DNA from: an uncultured Halomonas sp.
Lineage (GTDB): Bacteria; Pseudomonadota; Gammaproteobacteria; Pseudomonadales; Halomonadaceae
Assembly: GCF_947490095.1 (NCBI RefSeq)
Contig: NZ_CANLFS010000006.1
Coordinates: 1 to 64,000 of the forward strand
DNA: 64,000 nucleotides
Direction of reading: 5' to 3'
Position numbers and translations under genes: made by a program. Shown one piece after another: positions 19,807 through 29,706 of this stretch. A model generated the notes under the pieces. The model did no database searches, was not told the DNA's origin, and worked only from the letters and a program-made list of their open reading frames with translations. Every line of letters begins with the position of its first letter. Within the stretch, counting starts at the first letter, position 1.

Positions 19807-21634
19807 TCGGATCCTCCCGGTGGGCATGGCGCCGCCGCTCGCGACGACCACGCCAGATAAGAAGCCACATGGCCAACAACACACCGACGCCGGCCACGCC
19901 CCAGGTCAGTGGTCGGGCGGCCACCTCCAGCAACCGGGGGCGCCAGGCGGTGCGCCAGCGCTCGATGACGGCCGCGACACCCTCGTTGAGAGCCGCGACG
20001 GTGCGCTCCACGCGTCCACCGGGTGCCGCTTTCCCGCCGCGCCCGGCGGAGAGGTCCTGGTGGAAGCGCTCGGCGGAGAGTTCGCCCTCTGCGGCGGCCA
20101 GGTCGAGGCCGGTGGCGGAGTCGGCAAACAGCATCAAGCGAGGCAGGTTCAGTTCTCGCGTCTCGCCGTCCAGGTCGACCTCGGCCCCCAGCAGCAGTGG
20201 ACGGCCGACGCTCTCATCGAGCCGGGGCAAGGCGAACGCCCAACGCTGCGCGTCCAGCAGCTCGGCCTCGAGGCGCTCGCCGGCCAGCTCCGCCCAGGGG
20301 CGTGTATTATCGGGGCCCAGCTCGGGGTGGCGCGCCCTCAGCACCACGCGCTGTCGCTCCGGCTCATGGCTGGCCACCAGGGGCGCCAGCAGATTGATCG
20401 CCTGAACCTGCTGGCGGACAAAGCCTTCGGCTTCGGCGCCGATGACCAGGCTGGCACTGCCCGGCCGTGAGGGGGCGGGCAGTACCCCACGAAAGCGTTT
20501 CCCCTCCCGGACAAGCGGCGTCGCCCCGAGCACCTCACCGTCGGCATCGACGAGGTCGACGCGCAGGGTCAGCCCCTCGAGCCCCTCGACGTAGGGCACG
20601 CCATTACGCGCAAGCCACGCCTCTACCGGCAACGGGAAGCCCAGGAAGGCGGTGGCCGGCAGCTCGCCGGTACGCAGGGCCAGGCCGGAGGCGACGCCGA
20701 TGCGACTCTTGGCCTCGAGGGCGCCTTCGACACGCCACTCGCCGGGCATGGGCTCGGGCACTCGCAGCAGGTCGAAACGCGGCTCCACCTGCCAGCGCCC
20801 GCCCGGGATGGGCGTGGTGGCGCGATACTCGCTGCCTTCCGGCCCCACCAGCACCAGCGGTTCGGCGTCGGGGTCATGGAAGAGCAATGCCGAGAAGGAT
20901 TCGATGCCTGGCTCGATACGAAAGCGCCCCGCCTCCAGGGGAATGCGGTCGGCGGGAAATATCCGCTCGACGATATCCAGAAAGGCCCCGAGGAGACTCT
21001 CGGGAGACGCCGCCAGGGCAGGCAGGCCGCCGGTCGTGCGGGCGAGTGACTCCACCAGCGTCATATCCGCCTGGTCGGAGAAGGCGATGCCATGCACGAC
21101 CACTCCGTCATTGGCCAGGTCCGGCGCCAGCTCGTCGAGCAGCTCCCGACGCGAGGCCACATCCACACGGGGCTTGGCCCCGCGGGATGGCGGCAGATCG
21201 ATCACGCCATCGGTCAACAGCACCAGGTGACGCCAGCCATCGGCATCGGGGCGTGCGGCACGCCGCACCGCGGCCTCGATATCGGTATAGGGCTGCACTC
21301 CCTCCAGCGCCGGCCCCAGCGCCTCGACCCGCCGGCGCCAGTCGGCATTGACCTCGCCGGGCGGCAGCAGAGTGGTCACGGTCTCGCCAAAGGTCCAGAC
21401 ACCGGCGGTGGTGCCCTCCGGCAGCAGCGATACCAGAAGCTCCAGGGCGCTGGCGCTGAGATGCTCCGGGTCATTGACGCGCATGCTGCCGGAGACGTCG
21501 ATGATCACCCGTACCTCGGGAGGCTCCGTCACCGCCTGAGCCAAGGCGCCAGGCACATGGACCGCCCCCAGGCAGACGAGCACCACCCAGATGCCGACAC
21601 CCTGCGCCATCCTGCCCCGGATTCTGCTGGCCAT
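19799..21634 (-). CDS. VWA-domain protein with signal peptide and C-terminal membrane anchor
   Basis: A 611-residue protein: a signal peptide (to about ALAQA, 33), then a von Willebrand A domain at 41-215 with a full MIDAS metal site (Asp46-x-Ser48-x-Ser50, TDIEAAV, LLTDG). Beta-rich regions follow to 480, and a single helix near 575-595 leads into an Arg/His-rich cytoplasmic tail. The bulk should face the periplasm. AAGGAGG lies 5 nt before the ATG. Function is not known; VWA proteins bind other proteins through Mg2+. It is cotranscribed with the amidotransferase. Confidence 0.8.
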   Translation of the reverse strand: MASRIRGRMAQGVGIWVVLVCLGAVHVPGALAQAVTEPPEVRVIIDVSGSMRVNDPEHLSASALELLVSLLPEGTTAGVWTFGETVTTLLPPGEVNADWRRRVEALGPALEGVQPYTDIEAAVRRAARPDADGWRHLVLLTDGVIDLPPSRGAKPRVDVASRRELLDELAPDLANDGVVVHGIAFSDQADMTLVESLARTTGGLPALAASPESLLGAFLDIVERIFPADRIPLEAGRFRIEPGIESFSALLFHDPDAEPLVLVGPEGSEYRATTPIPGGRWQVEPRFDLLRVPEPMPGEWRVEGALEAKSRIGVASGLALRTGELPATAFLGFPLPVEAWLARNGVPYVEGLEGLTLRVDLVDADGEVLGATPLVREGKRFRGVLPAPSRPGSASLVIGAEAEGFVRQQVQAINLLAPLVASHEPERQRVVLRARHPELGPDNTRPWAELAGERLEAELLDAQRWAFALPRLDESVGRPLLLGAEVDLDGETRELNLPRLMLFADSATGLDLAAAEGELSAERFHQDLSAGRGGKAAPGGRVERTVAALNEGVAAVIERWRTAWRPRLLEVAARPLTWGVAGVGVLLAMWLLIWRGRRERRRHAHREDPNV

Positions 21635-21694
21635 CCCGGCCTCCTTAGTCGATCACCCCGTGTCGATCACCCCGTGCCGATCATCCCGTGTCGC

Positions 21695-22129
21695 TCACCC
21701 CTGGCCGAGCACCGGCTCCCGACGCACGGCACCGCGAGGCGGGTCGGCATCATCGTCATGGGCCTGCCGGGTGACCGGCTGGTGACGGCGCCGGCCGAGC
21801 CACCACAACAGGAGCCCGAAGAGCGTGCCAAGCCCGGCCCCCAGCAGCGTCAGCGTCAGGGCCGGCGTCAGCGCCGCGGTGTTATGCTCGAGGAAGGCCA
21901 CCATCGCCACGACCACCGCCGGCGCAAAGCCGGTGTAGACATCCCCCTCATCGACCAGCGGTAGCTGGAAATGTGCCGGCATCCACATCACGCCGGCCAC
22001 CAGCCAGGTGATCGGCAGACGCAGCATCCGCGGCAGAAAGGCCAGGCCCAGGTAGCCGGTGAGCAAGATCACCAGCGACAAGACGCCATAGCTCAGCCAT
22101 AGTAGGCTCATTGATTCGGTAATAGGCAT
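21695..22129 (-). CDS. Small multi-pass membrane protein, function unknown
   Basis: About 144 residues, with four hydrophobic segments (near 8-30, 33-50, 65-85 and 90-115 from the ATG) and a hydrophilic tail rich in Arg and Asp. I recognise no named family. The ATG at 22129 has GAGG 5 nt upstream; a GTG at 22147 is less likely. It lies 60 bp upstream of the VWA gene in the same direction, so the two may be coexpressed. Confidence 0.65.
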   Translation of the reverse strand: MPITESMSLLWLSYGVLSLVILLTGYLGLAFLPRMLRLPITWLVAGVMWMPAHFQLPLVDEGDVYTGFAPAVVVAMVAFLEHNTAALTPALTLTLLGAGLGTLFGLLLWWLGRRRHQPVTRQAHDDDADPPRGAVRREPVLGQG

Positions 22130-22174
22130 TGCCACCTCACTTTTCACTTATCCGAGTATGGTACATCTCGCGCC

Positions 22175-24259
22175 ATGAAAGCACAGCCACCCCAGCGCCT
22201 CGAGCGCTCTTCCGCCTCCCCGGCATTTCACCGCCAGCGTCCCGAAGACCCCGAATGGCACTGGTTGGAGCAGCGTGAGGACGCGGAGGTAACACGCTTT
22301 TTGGAAGACGCCAATGCCGAGAGCGATGCCTGGTTCGCCCCACTCGAGGCCCTGGTCGAACGCCTGTATCACGGCCACCTGGCACGCCGCGAGCTCGCCG
22401 TCCATGGCCTGCGCACGCCGCTGGACCATTATACCTACTGGAGCGAGACCGCCGCCGATGCCGACTACCCGGTATGGTGGCGCCACCCCAACGGCACGCC
22501 CGACGCCGCCGCCCCTTTCCTCGACCTGGAGGCCCGCGCCGCGGCTCACGACTTCCTCGAGCTCGGCGATATGGCACTCTCACCCGACGAGCGCTGGCTG
22601 GCCTGGACCGAAGACACCACCGGCGACGAGGTCTTCGACCTCTTCCTGGCCCGGCTCCCCGACGGCGAGCCCCGGTGCCTGCTCAACGGCATCGGCCCGG
22701 AACTCACCTGGGCCGAGGACAATGCCACGCTGCTGTTTACCCGCTATGACGCCACCCAGCGCCCCGAGAGCGTCTGGCGTCTGGGCTTGAACGAGGGCGA
22801 AGCGGACGCCCCCGTCCTGGTGTTGCGCGAGGATGACCCCGAGTTCTGGCTAGGGCTGGGCAAGACCCGTTCCCGGGAGTGGCTGGTGCTGGAGAGCGCC
22901 TCCAAGGACACCAGCGAATGCCACCTGATACCCGCCCGGGCGCCGGCCACCCCGCCACGCTGCTTCCGTCCCCGGGAGAACGGCGTGGAAATGGCGCTGG
23001 ACCATCGTCCCGGCCACTTCTACCTGCTGCACAACCGCGAGGCTCCTCATTTCCGGCTCGACCGGCTGGATGCGTCATGCCTCGACAAGGCCGCCGATAC
23101 CCAACGCTGGCGGCCGCTGATTCCCCATCGCGACCACCACACCCTGGAGGGTGTCGACGCCTTCCAGTGGGGACTGGTGGTCACCGAACGCGACCATGAC
23201 GAGGCCCAGGTACACCTGCGAGTCATGGAGTTTGATCCCGACCACGCCATCACCCGGGACGAGCACCTGCCACTGCCGGAAGCGCCCTGCAGCCAGGCGC
23301 TGGGCGATGCGCCCCACTTCGACAGCCGCCGCCTGCGCCTGCACGAGGAGTCCTTCGTTCAGCCGTCAAGCTGGGTCGAGCATGATCTGGACAGCGGCGA
23401 GCGCCGACGGCTCAAGCAACAGCCGGTCCACGGTGACCTCAAGCCCGAGCAGCTCGCCTGCCAGCGGCTCTGGGCGACCTCCCACGACGGCGAGCGCATC
23501 CCGGTCTCGGTGGTGATGCGCGCCGACCTGGTCGGCCACCCGCGCCCGACCCTGCTCTACGGCTACGGCGCCTACGGCGAGGTGCTCGACCCCTGGTTCT
23601 CGGTGGCTCGCCTGGAGCTTCTCGCCCACGGCGTGGCCTTCGCCGTGGCCCATGTGCGCGGCGGCGGTGACCGCGGCGAACCCTGGTACCTCGCCGGCAA
23701 GCTCGAACACAAGGCCAACAGCTTCCACGACTTCCTGGCGGCACGCGACGCCCTGGTGGAACACGGCATCGCCGACGCCGAGCGTATCGCCGCCTACGGC
23801 GCCAGCGCCGGGGGACTGCTAGTGGGCGCCAGCCTCAACCTGGCCCCCCAGGCCTTCTGCGCGGCGGTGCTCGACGTACCCTTCGTGGACGTGCTGCGCA
23901 CCATGGAAAACCCCGATCTGCCGCTGACGATCGCCGAATACACCGAATGGGGTAACCCCACCGACCCCGACGTGCATCGGCGCATCGAGGCCTATTCCCC
24001 GCTGGACAACCTCGGCGAGCGCCCTTACCCCGCCATGTTCCTGCAGGGCAGCTGGCACGATACCCGCGTGCCCTACTGGGAACCGGCCAAGCTCTATGCC
24101 CGGCTCACCGAGCTCGACACCGCTCGGGGCCCGGTGCTGCTACGCACCGATATGGCGGCCGGCCATGGCGGAGCCTCGGGGCGCTTCAAGGCATGGCACG
24201 ACGGCGCCCGTCAGGACGCCTTCCTCCTCTGGGCGCTGGGCCTCACTCCACCGGAATGA
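22175..24259 (+). CDS. ptrB: Oligopeptidase B (prolyl oligopeptidase family)
   Basis: A 694-residue serine peptidase with an N-terminal beta-propeller and a C-terminal alpha/beta hydrolase domain. The nucleophile is in YGASAGGLL (about residue 542), the Asp in GSWHDTRVPYWEP (about 628) and the His in AAGHGGASGR (about 663). The RGGGDRGEPWY segment and EWGNP acidic site are typical of oligopeptidase B, which cuts short peptides after Arg/Lys. Length fits the family. No clear ribosome site precedes the ATG. Its end overlaps the convergent YcgN gene by 17 nt. Confidence 0.9.
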   Translation: MKAQPPQRLERSSASPAFHRQRPEDPEWHWLEQREDAEVTRFLEDANAESDAWFAPLEALVERLYHGHLARRELAVHGLRTPLDHYTYWSETAADADYPVWWRHPNGTPDAAAPFLDLEARAAAHDFLELGDMALSPDERWLAWTEDTTGDEVFDLFLARLPDGEPRCLLNGIGPELTWAEDNATLLFTRYDATQRPESVWRLGLNEGEADAPVLVLREDDPEFWLGLGKTRSREWLVLESASKDTSECHLIPARAPATPPRCFRPRENGVEMALDHRPGHFYLLHNREAPHFRLDRLDASCLDKAADTQRWRPLIPHRDHHTLEGVDAFQWGLVVTERDHDEAQVHLRVMEFDPDHAITRDEHLPLPEAPCSQALGDAPHFDSRRLRLHEESFVQPSSWVEHDLDSGERRRLKQQPVHGDLKPEQLACQRLWATSHDGERIPVSVVMRADLVGHPRPTLLYGYGAYGEVLDPWFSVARLELLAHGVAFAVAHVRGGGDRGEPWYLAGKLEHKANSFHDFLAARDALVEHGIADAERIAAYGASAGGLLVGASLNLAPQAFCAAVLDVPFVDVLRTMENPDLPLTIAEYTEWGNPTDPDVHRRIEAYSPLDNLGERPYPAMFLQGSWHDTRVPYWEPAKLYARLTELDTARGPVLLRTDMAAGHGGASGRFKAWHDGARQDAFLLWALGLTPPE

Positions 24260-24689
24260 CCGCGATGATATGGTCCTCGTAGTACTCTTCGGGGACCCCG
24301 CGACTGGTGACCGCGAAGCTGCGTACGCTGACGCCCTTGCGATGCACCCGCTCCGGGTCGCCGCTGATCAGGGGGTGCCAGGCGGCCAGCTTGCGCCCTT
24401 CGGCGACCCGTCGATAGGCGCAGGAGCGCGGCAGCCAGCGAAACTCATCCACTCGCTCCGGCGTCAGCTGAGTGCACTCCGGCACCCGCGCCAGGCGATT
24501 GGGGTAATCGCTGCAGCGACAGCTCTGGACATCCAGCAGCTCGCAGGCCAGGTTGAGCACCGCCAACTCCCCGGATTCGTCGTCCTGGAACTTGAGCAGG
24601 CAGCACTGGCCGCAGCCATCGCAGAGCGCCTCCCACTCCTCGGCGGTCAATTCTTCGAGGGGATAGTGCTCCCAGAAACGTTCTCGCAT
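24243..24689 (-). CDS. YcgN-family cysteine cluster protein
   Basis: A 148-residue UPF0260 protein. Eight conserved cysteines fall in CDGCGQCC (23-30), CELLDVQSCRCSDY, PECTQL and SCAYR; the pattern CxxCxxCC is that of zinc/iron-chelating cysteine cluster proteins. Its biochemical role is unknown. AAGG lies before the ATG. It is convergent with ptrB, sharing 17 nt at the ends. Confidence 0.85.
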   Translation of the reverse strand: MRERFWEHYPLEELTAEEWEALCDGCGQCCLLKFQDDESGELAVLNLACELLDVQSCRCSDYPNRLARVPECTQLTPERVDEFRWLPRSCAYRRVAEGRKLAAWHPLISGDPERVHRKGVSVRSFAVTSRGVPEEYYEDHIIAVIPVE

Positions 24690-24759
24690 GGCACCTTGCC
24701 TTCCTCCCGCACAATGGCGGGCGTAATGGGGCTGTTATGGCACTTACTTAGTGCCAGTC

Positions 24760-24920
24760 GGGACTGTCCCCGGCAGTAGTGAGAAGCGGCCGTAAGGGAC
24801 TGTCCCCGGCCGAGCCACCAGGTCAGTGTTTATGCTCGTCGCCAGCATCGGTGCCACTGCCGGGGACAGTCCCTTCTCGCTCAGCATCGGTGCCACTGCC
24901 GGGGACAGTCCCTTCTCGCT
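24760..24920. repeat. GGGACTGTCCCCGGC repeat cluster
   Basis: Two direct copies of GGGACTGTCCCCGGC (24760-24774, 24796-24810) face two inverted copies GCCGGGGACAGTCCC (24859-24873, 24898-24912). The right-hand copies lie in a perfect 39-bp tandem duplication (24843-24881 and 24882-24920). Each 15-mer contains a GGGAC/GTCCC palindrome. Such arrays are known around REP-associated (RAYT) transposases. No transposase gene is present, so this is a non-autonomous cluster. The flanking gap (24690-24961) holds nothing else I can see. Confidence 0.85.
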
Positions 24921-24961
24921 CGAGCGCGACTCAGCGGGCTTCCCGCGGCATCGCGCGCGAG

Positions 24962-25273
24962 TCAATAGCGCGCCTCGGTCGGGGTGCGGTAGAGATCCAG
25001 CAGATACTCTTCCTTGGCCGGGGGCAGCTGCAGATAGAACCCCTGTTCGCGGATCGCCTGCATCACCTCCTCGGCGTTGGCGCGCCCCAGCCGCTTGTCG
25101 GGGCTCAAGATCAGCGTCATGGCCGGCACCGGCTTGCCGAAGCGCTCCAGCAGCGGCTCGGGCACCCGCTCCACGCCCTCGCGCTTGTCGACGTAGAGGT
25201 ACATGTCATCCTTGCGCGAGCTCTTGAACACCTGGCACAGCAGGCGGTTGCCGGACATCCGATCATCACTCAT
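24962..25273 (-). CDS. YcgL-domain protein
   Basis: A 103-residue YcgL-family protein: LLCQVFKSSRKDDMYLYVDKREG at the start and EEVMQAIREQGFYLQLPP in the second half. A small alpha/beta fold of unknown biochemical role. The ATG at 25273 overlaps the rnd stop by 4 nt (ATGA), fixing the start and showing coupling; GGAGG lies 10 nt upstream. The rnd-ycgL pairing is common in gammaproteobacteria. Confidence 0.87.
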   Translation of the reverse strand: MSDDRMSGNRLLCQVFKSSRKDDMYLYVDKREGVERVPEPLLERFGKPVPAMTLILSPDKRLGRANAEEVMQAIREQGFYLQLPPAKEEYLLDLYRTPTEARY

Positions 25274-26397
25274 CGTGGCACATCCTCCAGGGCCTTCAAG
25301 AGTCCCGTATTCAGGCGCTCCCCTCGCCATCCGGTGGGCAGTGCAGGCTCACTCCCCTCGAGGTGGGCCACCAGCAGGGCCTCCAGATCACGGCGCCGCA
25401 TCAACACCTCGGGGGCCAGCCCCAGCGCCTCGGCCTCGGCATTCACCACCGTCTTCAGCGTCTTGATGCCACGCTTGAACGCGGGCTCCATGGGCGACGG
25501 CAACTCACCGGGCAAGTCGGCCTCATCGCAGTGCTTCGCCTCGGCCAACAGCGCCAGCAGTGTATCGCCGTCGCGCTTGATCAGGCTCGGCCTGACGCCC
25601 TCGACCCGTGCCAGCTCATGGCGATTGCCCGGCATCGCCTCGGCAATGGCAAACAGCACGCGGTCGTGAACCAGCCAGCCCCTGGGCAGGTTCCGGTCAC
25701 GCGTCTCGCCTTCACGCCAGACGGTCATCCGCCGATAGGCCTCGATCTGTCGCGGGGCCAGGCGCCACAGCTGACGCTGACGCAGGTACCACTGGCCGTC
25801 GGCCTCGACGCTGCGTTCGGCCTGGGCGAGGATCGCGTCACCATCGGCCTGGAGCCACTCACGACGCCCCAGACGCTCGAGAGCGCGGCACTGCTGCTCC
25901 CATATCTGTACCAGATAGACCACATCCAGGGCGGCGTACTGCTGCTGGGTCTCGGAGAGCGGTCGCACCAGCCAGTCGGAGCGCGTCTCATCCTTGGGCA
26001 GGGTCTCGCCGACCCAGTGCTCCACCAGCTTTTGATAGCCCATGGCGGGATTCTCGCCGAGCAACCCCTGGGCGAGCTGGGTATCGACCAGAGGACGCGG
26101 CGTTACCCCGGCCCAGCGCGTAAACACCTCCAGGTCTTCGCTGGCGGCGTGCAGCAGCTTGACCGGCCCCTCGGCCAGCAGCCGACGGAAGGCATCGGTG
26201 CACGACACGGCCTGGGGGTCCACCAGCCAGGCCGGGCCGCCGGCAGAAAATTGAATCAGTGCGGGCACCGGGTAAAAGGTGTTTTCGCGAAAGAACTCGG
26301 TATCCAGGGCGATGACGTCGGCACCCTCCACCGCCTGGCAGGCGGCATCCAGGGCCTCGGGGGTATCGATCCAGTGAATCTCGGGGGTCAGGGGCAT
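25270..26397 (-). CDS. rnd: Ribonuclease D
   Basis: 375 residues, the same length as E. coli RNase D, a 3'-5' exonuclease that trims tRNA precursors. DEDD exonuclease residues are visible in ALDTEFFRE, LHAASEDLEV, LVDTQLAQ and QQQYAALDVVYL, followed by two HRDC-type helical domains. The ATG at 26397 (MPLTPEIHW) is preferred by family alignment over the longer frame, which starts inside recR. Cotranscribed with ycgL (4-nt overlap). Confidence 0.92.
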   Translation of the reverse strand: MPLTPEIHWIDTPEALDAACQAVEGADVIALDTEFFRENTFYPVPALIQFSAGGPAWLVDPQAVSCTDAFRRLLAEGPVKLLHAASEDLEVFTRWAGVTPRPLVDTQLAQGLLGENPAMGYQKLVEHWVGETLPKDETRSDWLVRPLSETQQQYAALDVVYLVQIWEQQCRALERLGRREWLQADGDAILAQAERSVEADGQWYLRQRQLWRLAPRQIEAYRRMTVWREGETRDRNLPRGWLVHDRVLFAIAEAMPGNRHELARVEGVRPSLIKRDGDTLLALLAEAKHCDEADLPGELPSPMEPAFKRGIKTLKTVVNAEAEALGLAPEVLMRRRDLEALLVAHLEGSEPALPTGWRGERLNTGLLKALEDVPR

Positions 26398-26443
26398 CAG
26401 GGTTCCGGCAGTGGTAAAGGAAAAGGGGCGAGGCGCGCGGGGC

Positions 26444-27049
26444 TCACTCGCCCCGGAACGGCAAGCGGCCATTGAAGGCCCGGCTCAGGGTGCCACCGTC
26501 GACGTATTCCAGCTCCCCCCCCATGGGCACACCGTAGGCGAGGCGCGAGAGGCGCACGCCATGGTCGGTGAGCTGAGTGGAGATATAGTGGGCCGTGGCT
26601 TCGCCTTCGACGGTGGGATTCGTGGCAAGAATGACCTCCTCGACCCCCTCGTCGCCGACGCGTGCCTCGAGCTGGTCGAGCCCGAGATCCTCGGGGCCGA
26701 TGCCGTCCAGGGGTGAGAGGTGACCATGCAGCACGAAGTAGCGGCCGCGATAACCGCCGGCCTCCTCGATGGCGAGCTGGTCGGCGGGGGACTCCACCAC
26801 GCAGAGCAGGCCGTCGTCGCGACGCCCACTCTGGCACAGCGTACAGACATCATCCTCGGTGAGCGTCCGGCACCGCCGACAGTAGCCGACCCGCTCCAGG
26901 GCATCGTCGAGCACCGCGGACAGACGACGCCCGCCATCGCGGTCGCGCTCCAGCAGATGCATGGCCATGCGCTGGGCCGTCTTGGGCCCTACGCCCGGCA
27001 GCACGCGCAGCGACTCCATCAGCGTCTCGATGAGCGGCGAAAAACTCAT
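26444..27049 (-). CDS. recR: Recombination protein RecR
   Basis: A 201-residue RecFOR component that loads RecA on gapped DNA. It has a helix-hairpin-helix ([13 protein letters not shown]), a zinc finger ([16 protein letters not shown]), a Toprim domain ([17 protein letters not shown] to [17 protein letters not shown]) and a C-terminal [15 protein letters not shown]. Its ATG overlaps the ybaB stop by one base (TAATG), so translation is coupled. Confidence 0.95.
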   Translation of the reverse strand: MSFSPLIETLMESLRVLPGVGPKTAQRMAMHLLERDRDGGRRLSAVLDDALERVGYCRRCRTLTEDDVCTLCQSGRRDDGLLCVVESPADQLAIEEAGGYRGRYFVLHGHLSPLDGIGPEDLGLDQLEARVGDEGVEEVILATNPTVEGEATAHYISTQLTDHGVRLSRLAYGVPMGGELEYVDGGTLSRAFNGRLPFRGE

Positions 27050-27378
27050 TAGAACGGCATCTTGAAACCGGGCGGCAGGTTCATGCCGTCGGTCACCTCC
27101 GACATCTTGGACTTGGAGTTGGCCTCGACCTTGCGTACAGCGTCGTTCACCGCGGCGGCCAGCAGGTCCTCGAGCAGCTCCTTGTCCTCCTGCATGACGC
27201 TGGGGTCGATATCCACCTTGCTGACGTCATGACGGCCGTTCATGGTGACCTTGACCATGCCCGCACCGGCCTCGCCCAGCACTTCGGCGCGGGCGACCTC
27301 CTCCTGGACCTGCTGCATCTTCTCCTGCATTTCCTGGGCCTGCTTCATGATGTTGCCCATTCCACCCTTGTTGAACAT
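27049..27378 (-). CDS. YbaB/EbfC nucleoid-associated protein
   Basis: A 109-residue DNA-binding protein that dimerises as tweezers. It has an N-terminal helix [21 protein letters not shown] and the core [19 protein letters not shown]. The end is [12 protein letters not shown], as in the YbaB family. GAGGAC lies upstream. It sits between dnaX and recR, the standard order dnaX-ybaB-recR. Confidence 0.94.
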   Translation of the reverse strand: MFNKGGMGNIMKQAQEMQEKMQQVQEEVARAEVLGEAGAGMVKVTMNGRHDVSKVDIDPSVMQEDKELLEDLLAAAVNDAVRKVEANSKSKMSEVTDGMNLPPGFKMPF

Positions 27379-27425
27379 GGTGTGTCCTCGCTTGTCGTCT
27401 AATAGTGTGGGTAGTCGTCTAATAT

Positions 27426-29450
27426 CTAATGTAGGCCGTCGGCGGGTTTCACCGTGGACTCGATCAGCCGGGCACCGAAGGCCTGCTGAAGCTTCTGTAT
27501 ATGGGGGTCATTGCCCAGCGCCTCAACCGCCTTGGCGTGGCGTTGCGCCGCCAGGCGCTCGGCCTGCTGACGGGGCGTCTCGACGCCCGAGGGGATCTCG
27601 CCCTCCTCCACTACCAGGCGTCGCGTGACGCCGTGCCTCGCCAACGCCTGCTGCATGCGCTCGATGTGAACCTCGGCACGCATCGCGGAAAGCGTCGGGT
27701 CGAGGCGCAGCCGCAGCTGCGCGCCATCGTCTTCCTCGACCACACAGCCCGCCGCCAGGTTCCGGGTCAGACCGCCGAGCCCCAGCGTCTCGAAGATGGC
27801 CAACCAGTCGGCGTGGGCGAAGCGGCCCTCCACGGCGTTGGACAGCGCTGCCGGCTCGGGTTCCTCATCCGCGATGGGCTCAGCCGGCTCGAGCGGCGCC
27901 GGGGCGCCGGCCGACGCCGGGGGCATCGCTGCCGGAGCCGACTCAACCGGAGGCACCGGCTCCGGCTCGGGGCTGGACGCGACCGGCTCGGGTTTCGAGT
28001 CCGCCGGCGGCGCCTGCAAGGGTTCGGGTTCACGTGGAGGCGCGGGAGTGGCCTCGTCCCAGGGCGGCGGAGCGACCGGCTCGACAGGCGGCTGACTCGG
28101 TGGCGGCTGATTCGATGACGGCTGATTCGCTGACGGCTGATTCGCTGACGGCTCTCGGGGCGGCGCCGCGGGGGCCGGGGCGGCGGATGCCGCGGCGATG
28201 GATGCCGCAGGGGCCGCGGATACGGGAGCCTCGCCGGCGGCCCCGCCCTGCGGCGCGTCGCCGCCCGGTGCCGCGCCGCCCGATGACGCGCCATCATGGT
28301 CGGGCGTGCCACGCAGCGGCAGCGGTGTCGTCGCCGGCCGCGGCACGCCCTGGGGCCGGAAGGCCAGCATGCGCAACAGGGTCATCTCGAGCGCGGTACG
28401 CAGGTCCGGGGCATTGGCCATATCGCCGCGCCCCTGGATGCCGATCTGGTAATAGAGCTGCACGTCCTCGGCGGTAAACCGCGAGGCGAGCGCCAGCAGT
28501 GCCTCGCGATCGCCCTGGGCGTTATCCAGGGCCTCGGGCACCATCTGGGCGATGGCCAACCGATGCAGCACGCCGGTCACCTCGTCGAGCACACCGGCGA
28601 AGTCCGGGGCGCGCTCGGCCAGGCTGGCCACCTCGGCGAGCAGGCGCGCGGCGTCCACGTCGGCCAGGGCCTCGGCCAGGGCCAGCACATGGTGCTGATC
28701 CAGGGTACCCAGCATGGCCGCCACGTCGGCGTGTTCGACCCGCCCCTGGCCGAAGGCGATCGCCTGGTCGGTCAGGCTCAGGGCATCGCGCATGGACCCC
28801 TCGGCGGCGCGCCCGAGCAGCCACAGGGCGCTCTCCTCGCAGGGCACCGACTCCGCCGCCAGCACCTTGCTCAGGTGCTCGACGACGCGCTCCGGCGGCA
28901 TATGCTTGAGGGTAAACTGCAGGCAGCGCGACAGCACCGTGGGGGGCAGCTTCTGCGGGTCGGTGGTCGCCAGCAGGAACTTCACATGCGGCGGCGGCTC
29001 CTCCAGGGTCTTGAGCAGCGCGTTGAAGCTGCTGGTAGAGAGCATATGAACTTCATCGATCAGGTACACCTTGTAGCGTCCCTGAGTCGGCGCATACTGC
29101 ACGTTGTCCAGCAGCTCCCGGGTGTCCTCCACCTTGGTGCGGGAGGCGGCATCGACCTCGAGCAGGTCGACGAAGCGACCCTCGTCGATGGCCAGGCAGC
29201 TGTCGCACTCGCCGCACGGCGTGGAGGTCACGCCCTCATCGCCGCGACCGCCGGCGGTACAGTTGAGGCACTTGGCGAGTATGCGCGCCAGGGTGGTCTT
29301 GCCCACGCCGCGGGTGCCGGTAAACAGGTAGGCGTGGTGCAACCGTCCCTGGTCCAGCGCATTCACCAGCGCACGCTGCACGTGCTCCTGACCAACCAGC
29401 TCATGGAAGGTGCGCGGTCGCCACTTGCGGGCCAGAACCTGATAGCTCAT
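27426..29450 (-). CDS. dnaX: DNA polymerase III subunit tau
   Basis: A 674-residue clamp-loader ATPase: P-loop GTRGVGKTT (45-53), zinc cysteines between CLNC and CDSC, DEVHMLS, sensor 1 [11 protein letters not shown] and the SRC arginine finger. A Pro/Ala/Glu-rich linker (about 370-535) contains short repeats ([10 protein letters not shown]) encoded by three 15-bp units near 28100-28150. Domain V (tau C-terminus, binding the polymerase) follows. I see no A6-G slippery site in the gene, so the shorter gamma form by E. coli-type frameshift is not predicted. Confidence 0.94.
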   Translation of the reverse strand: MSYQVLARKWRPRTFHELVGQEHVQRALVNALDQGRLHHAYLFTGTRGVGKTTLARILAKCLNCTAGGRGDEGVTSTPCGECDSCLAIDEGRFVDLLEVDAASRTKVEDTRELLDNVQYAPTQGRYKVYLIDEVHMLSTSSFNALLKTLEEPPPHVKFLLATTDPQKLPPTVLSRCLQFTLKHMPPERVVEHLSKVLAAESVPCEESALWLLGRAAEGSMRDALSLTDQAIAFGQGRVEHADVAAMLGTLDQHHVLALAEALADVDAARLLAEVASLAERAPDFAGVLDEVTGVLHRLAIAQMVPEALDNAQGDREALLALASRFTAEDVQLYYQIGIQGRGDMANAPDLRTALEMTLLRMLAFRPQGVPRPATTPLPLRGTPDHDGASSGGAAPGGDAPQGGAAGEAPVSAAPAASIAAASAAPAPAAPPREPSANQPSANQPSSNQPPPSQPPVEPVAPPPWDEATPAPPREPEPLQAPPADSKPEPVASSPEPEPVPPVESAPAAMPPASAGAPAPLEPAEPIADEEPEPAALSNAVEGRFAHADWLAIFETLGLGGLTRNLAAGCVVEEDDGAQLRLRLDPTLSAMRAEVHIERMQQALARHGVTRRLVVEEGEIPSGVETPRQQAERLAAQRHAKAVEALGNDPHIQKLQQAFGARLIESTVKPADGLH

Positions 29451-29560
29451 GCGGCGCGATATCCTTGCGGGAAAACGGAGGCCGGCAACGCCGGCGAGAA
29501 AGGCTCATTCTAGCGCCCAGGGGGCGTCGCGGAAAGCAAACGGCGCGAAGCGACACAGCC

Positions 29561-29594
29561 AAAAACGCCCGGCCCCGAACGTGGGGACCGGGCG
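29561..29594 (-). terminator. Intrinsic terminator (second of a pair)
   Basis: On the minus strand CGCCCGG-T-CCCC, loop ACGTT, CGGGG-CCGGGCG (29594-29566) is followed by TTTTT. The strong stem plus T5 makes a clear rho-independent signal. It backs up the terminator at 29655-29684 and keeps the upstream operon from reading into dnaX. Confidence 0.75.
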
Positions 29595-29654
29595 ATCGAG
29601 GAAGAACGCACCTGCCCTATCTGCCAGCGCGCAACACCGATACGCCAAGGCCAA

Positions 29655-29684
29655 GTACAAAAGATCCGGCATTGCAGTGCCGGA
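29655..29684 (-). terminator. Intrinsic terminator of the SQR/DUF1641 operon
   Basis: TCCGGCA, loop CTGCAA, TGCCGGA, followed by TCTTTTGTA on the minus strand, 23 bp past the DUF1641 stop codon. A 7-bp stem plus a short T tract. Confidence 0.75.
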
Positions 29685-29706
29685 CCTGAGCAAATATTGA
29701 TCATAT

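Noticed and set aside
24744..24965. 73-residue minus-strand frame with repeated SEKGLSPAVAPML
   Set aside because: It is a translation of the GGGACTGTCCCC repeat cluster, without a ribosome site.
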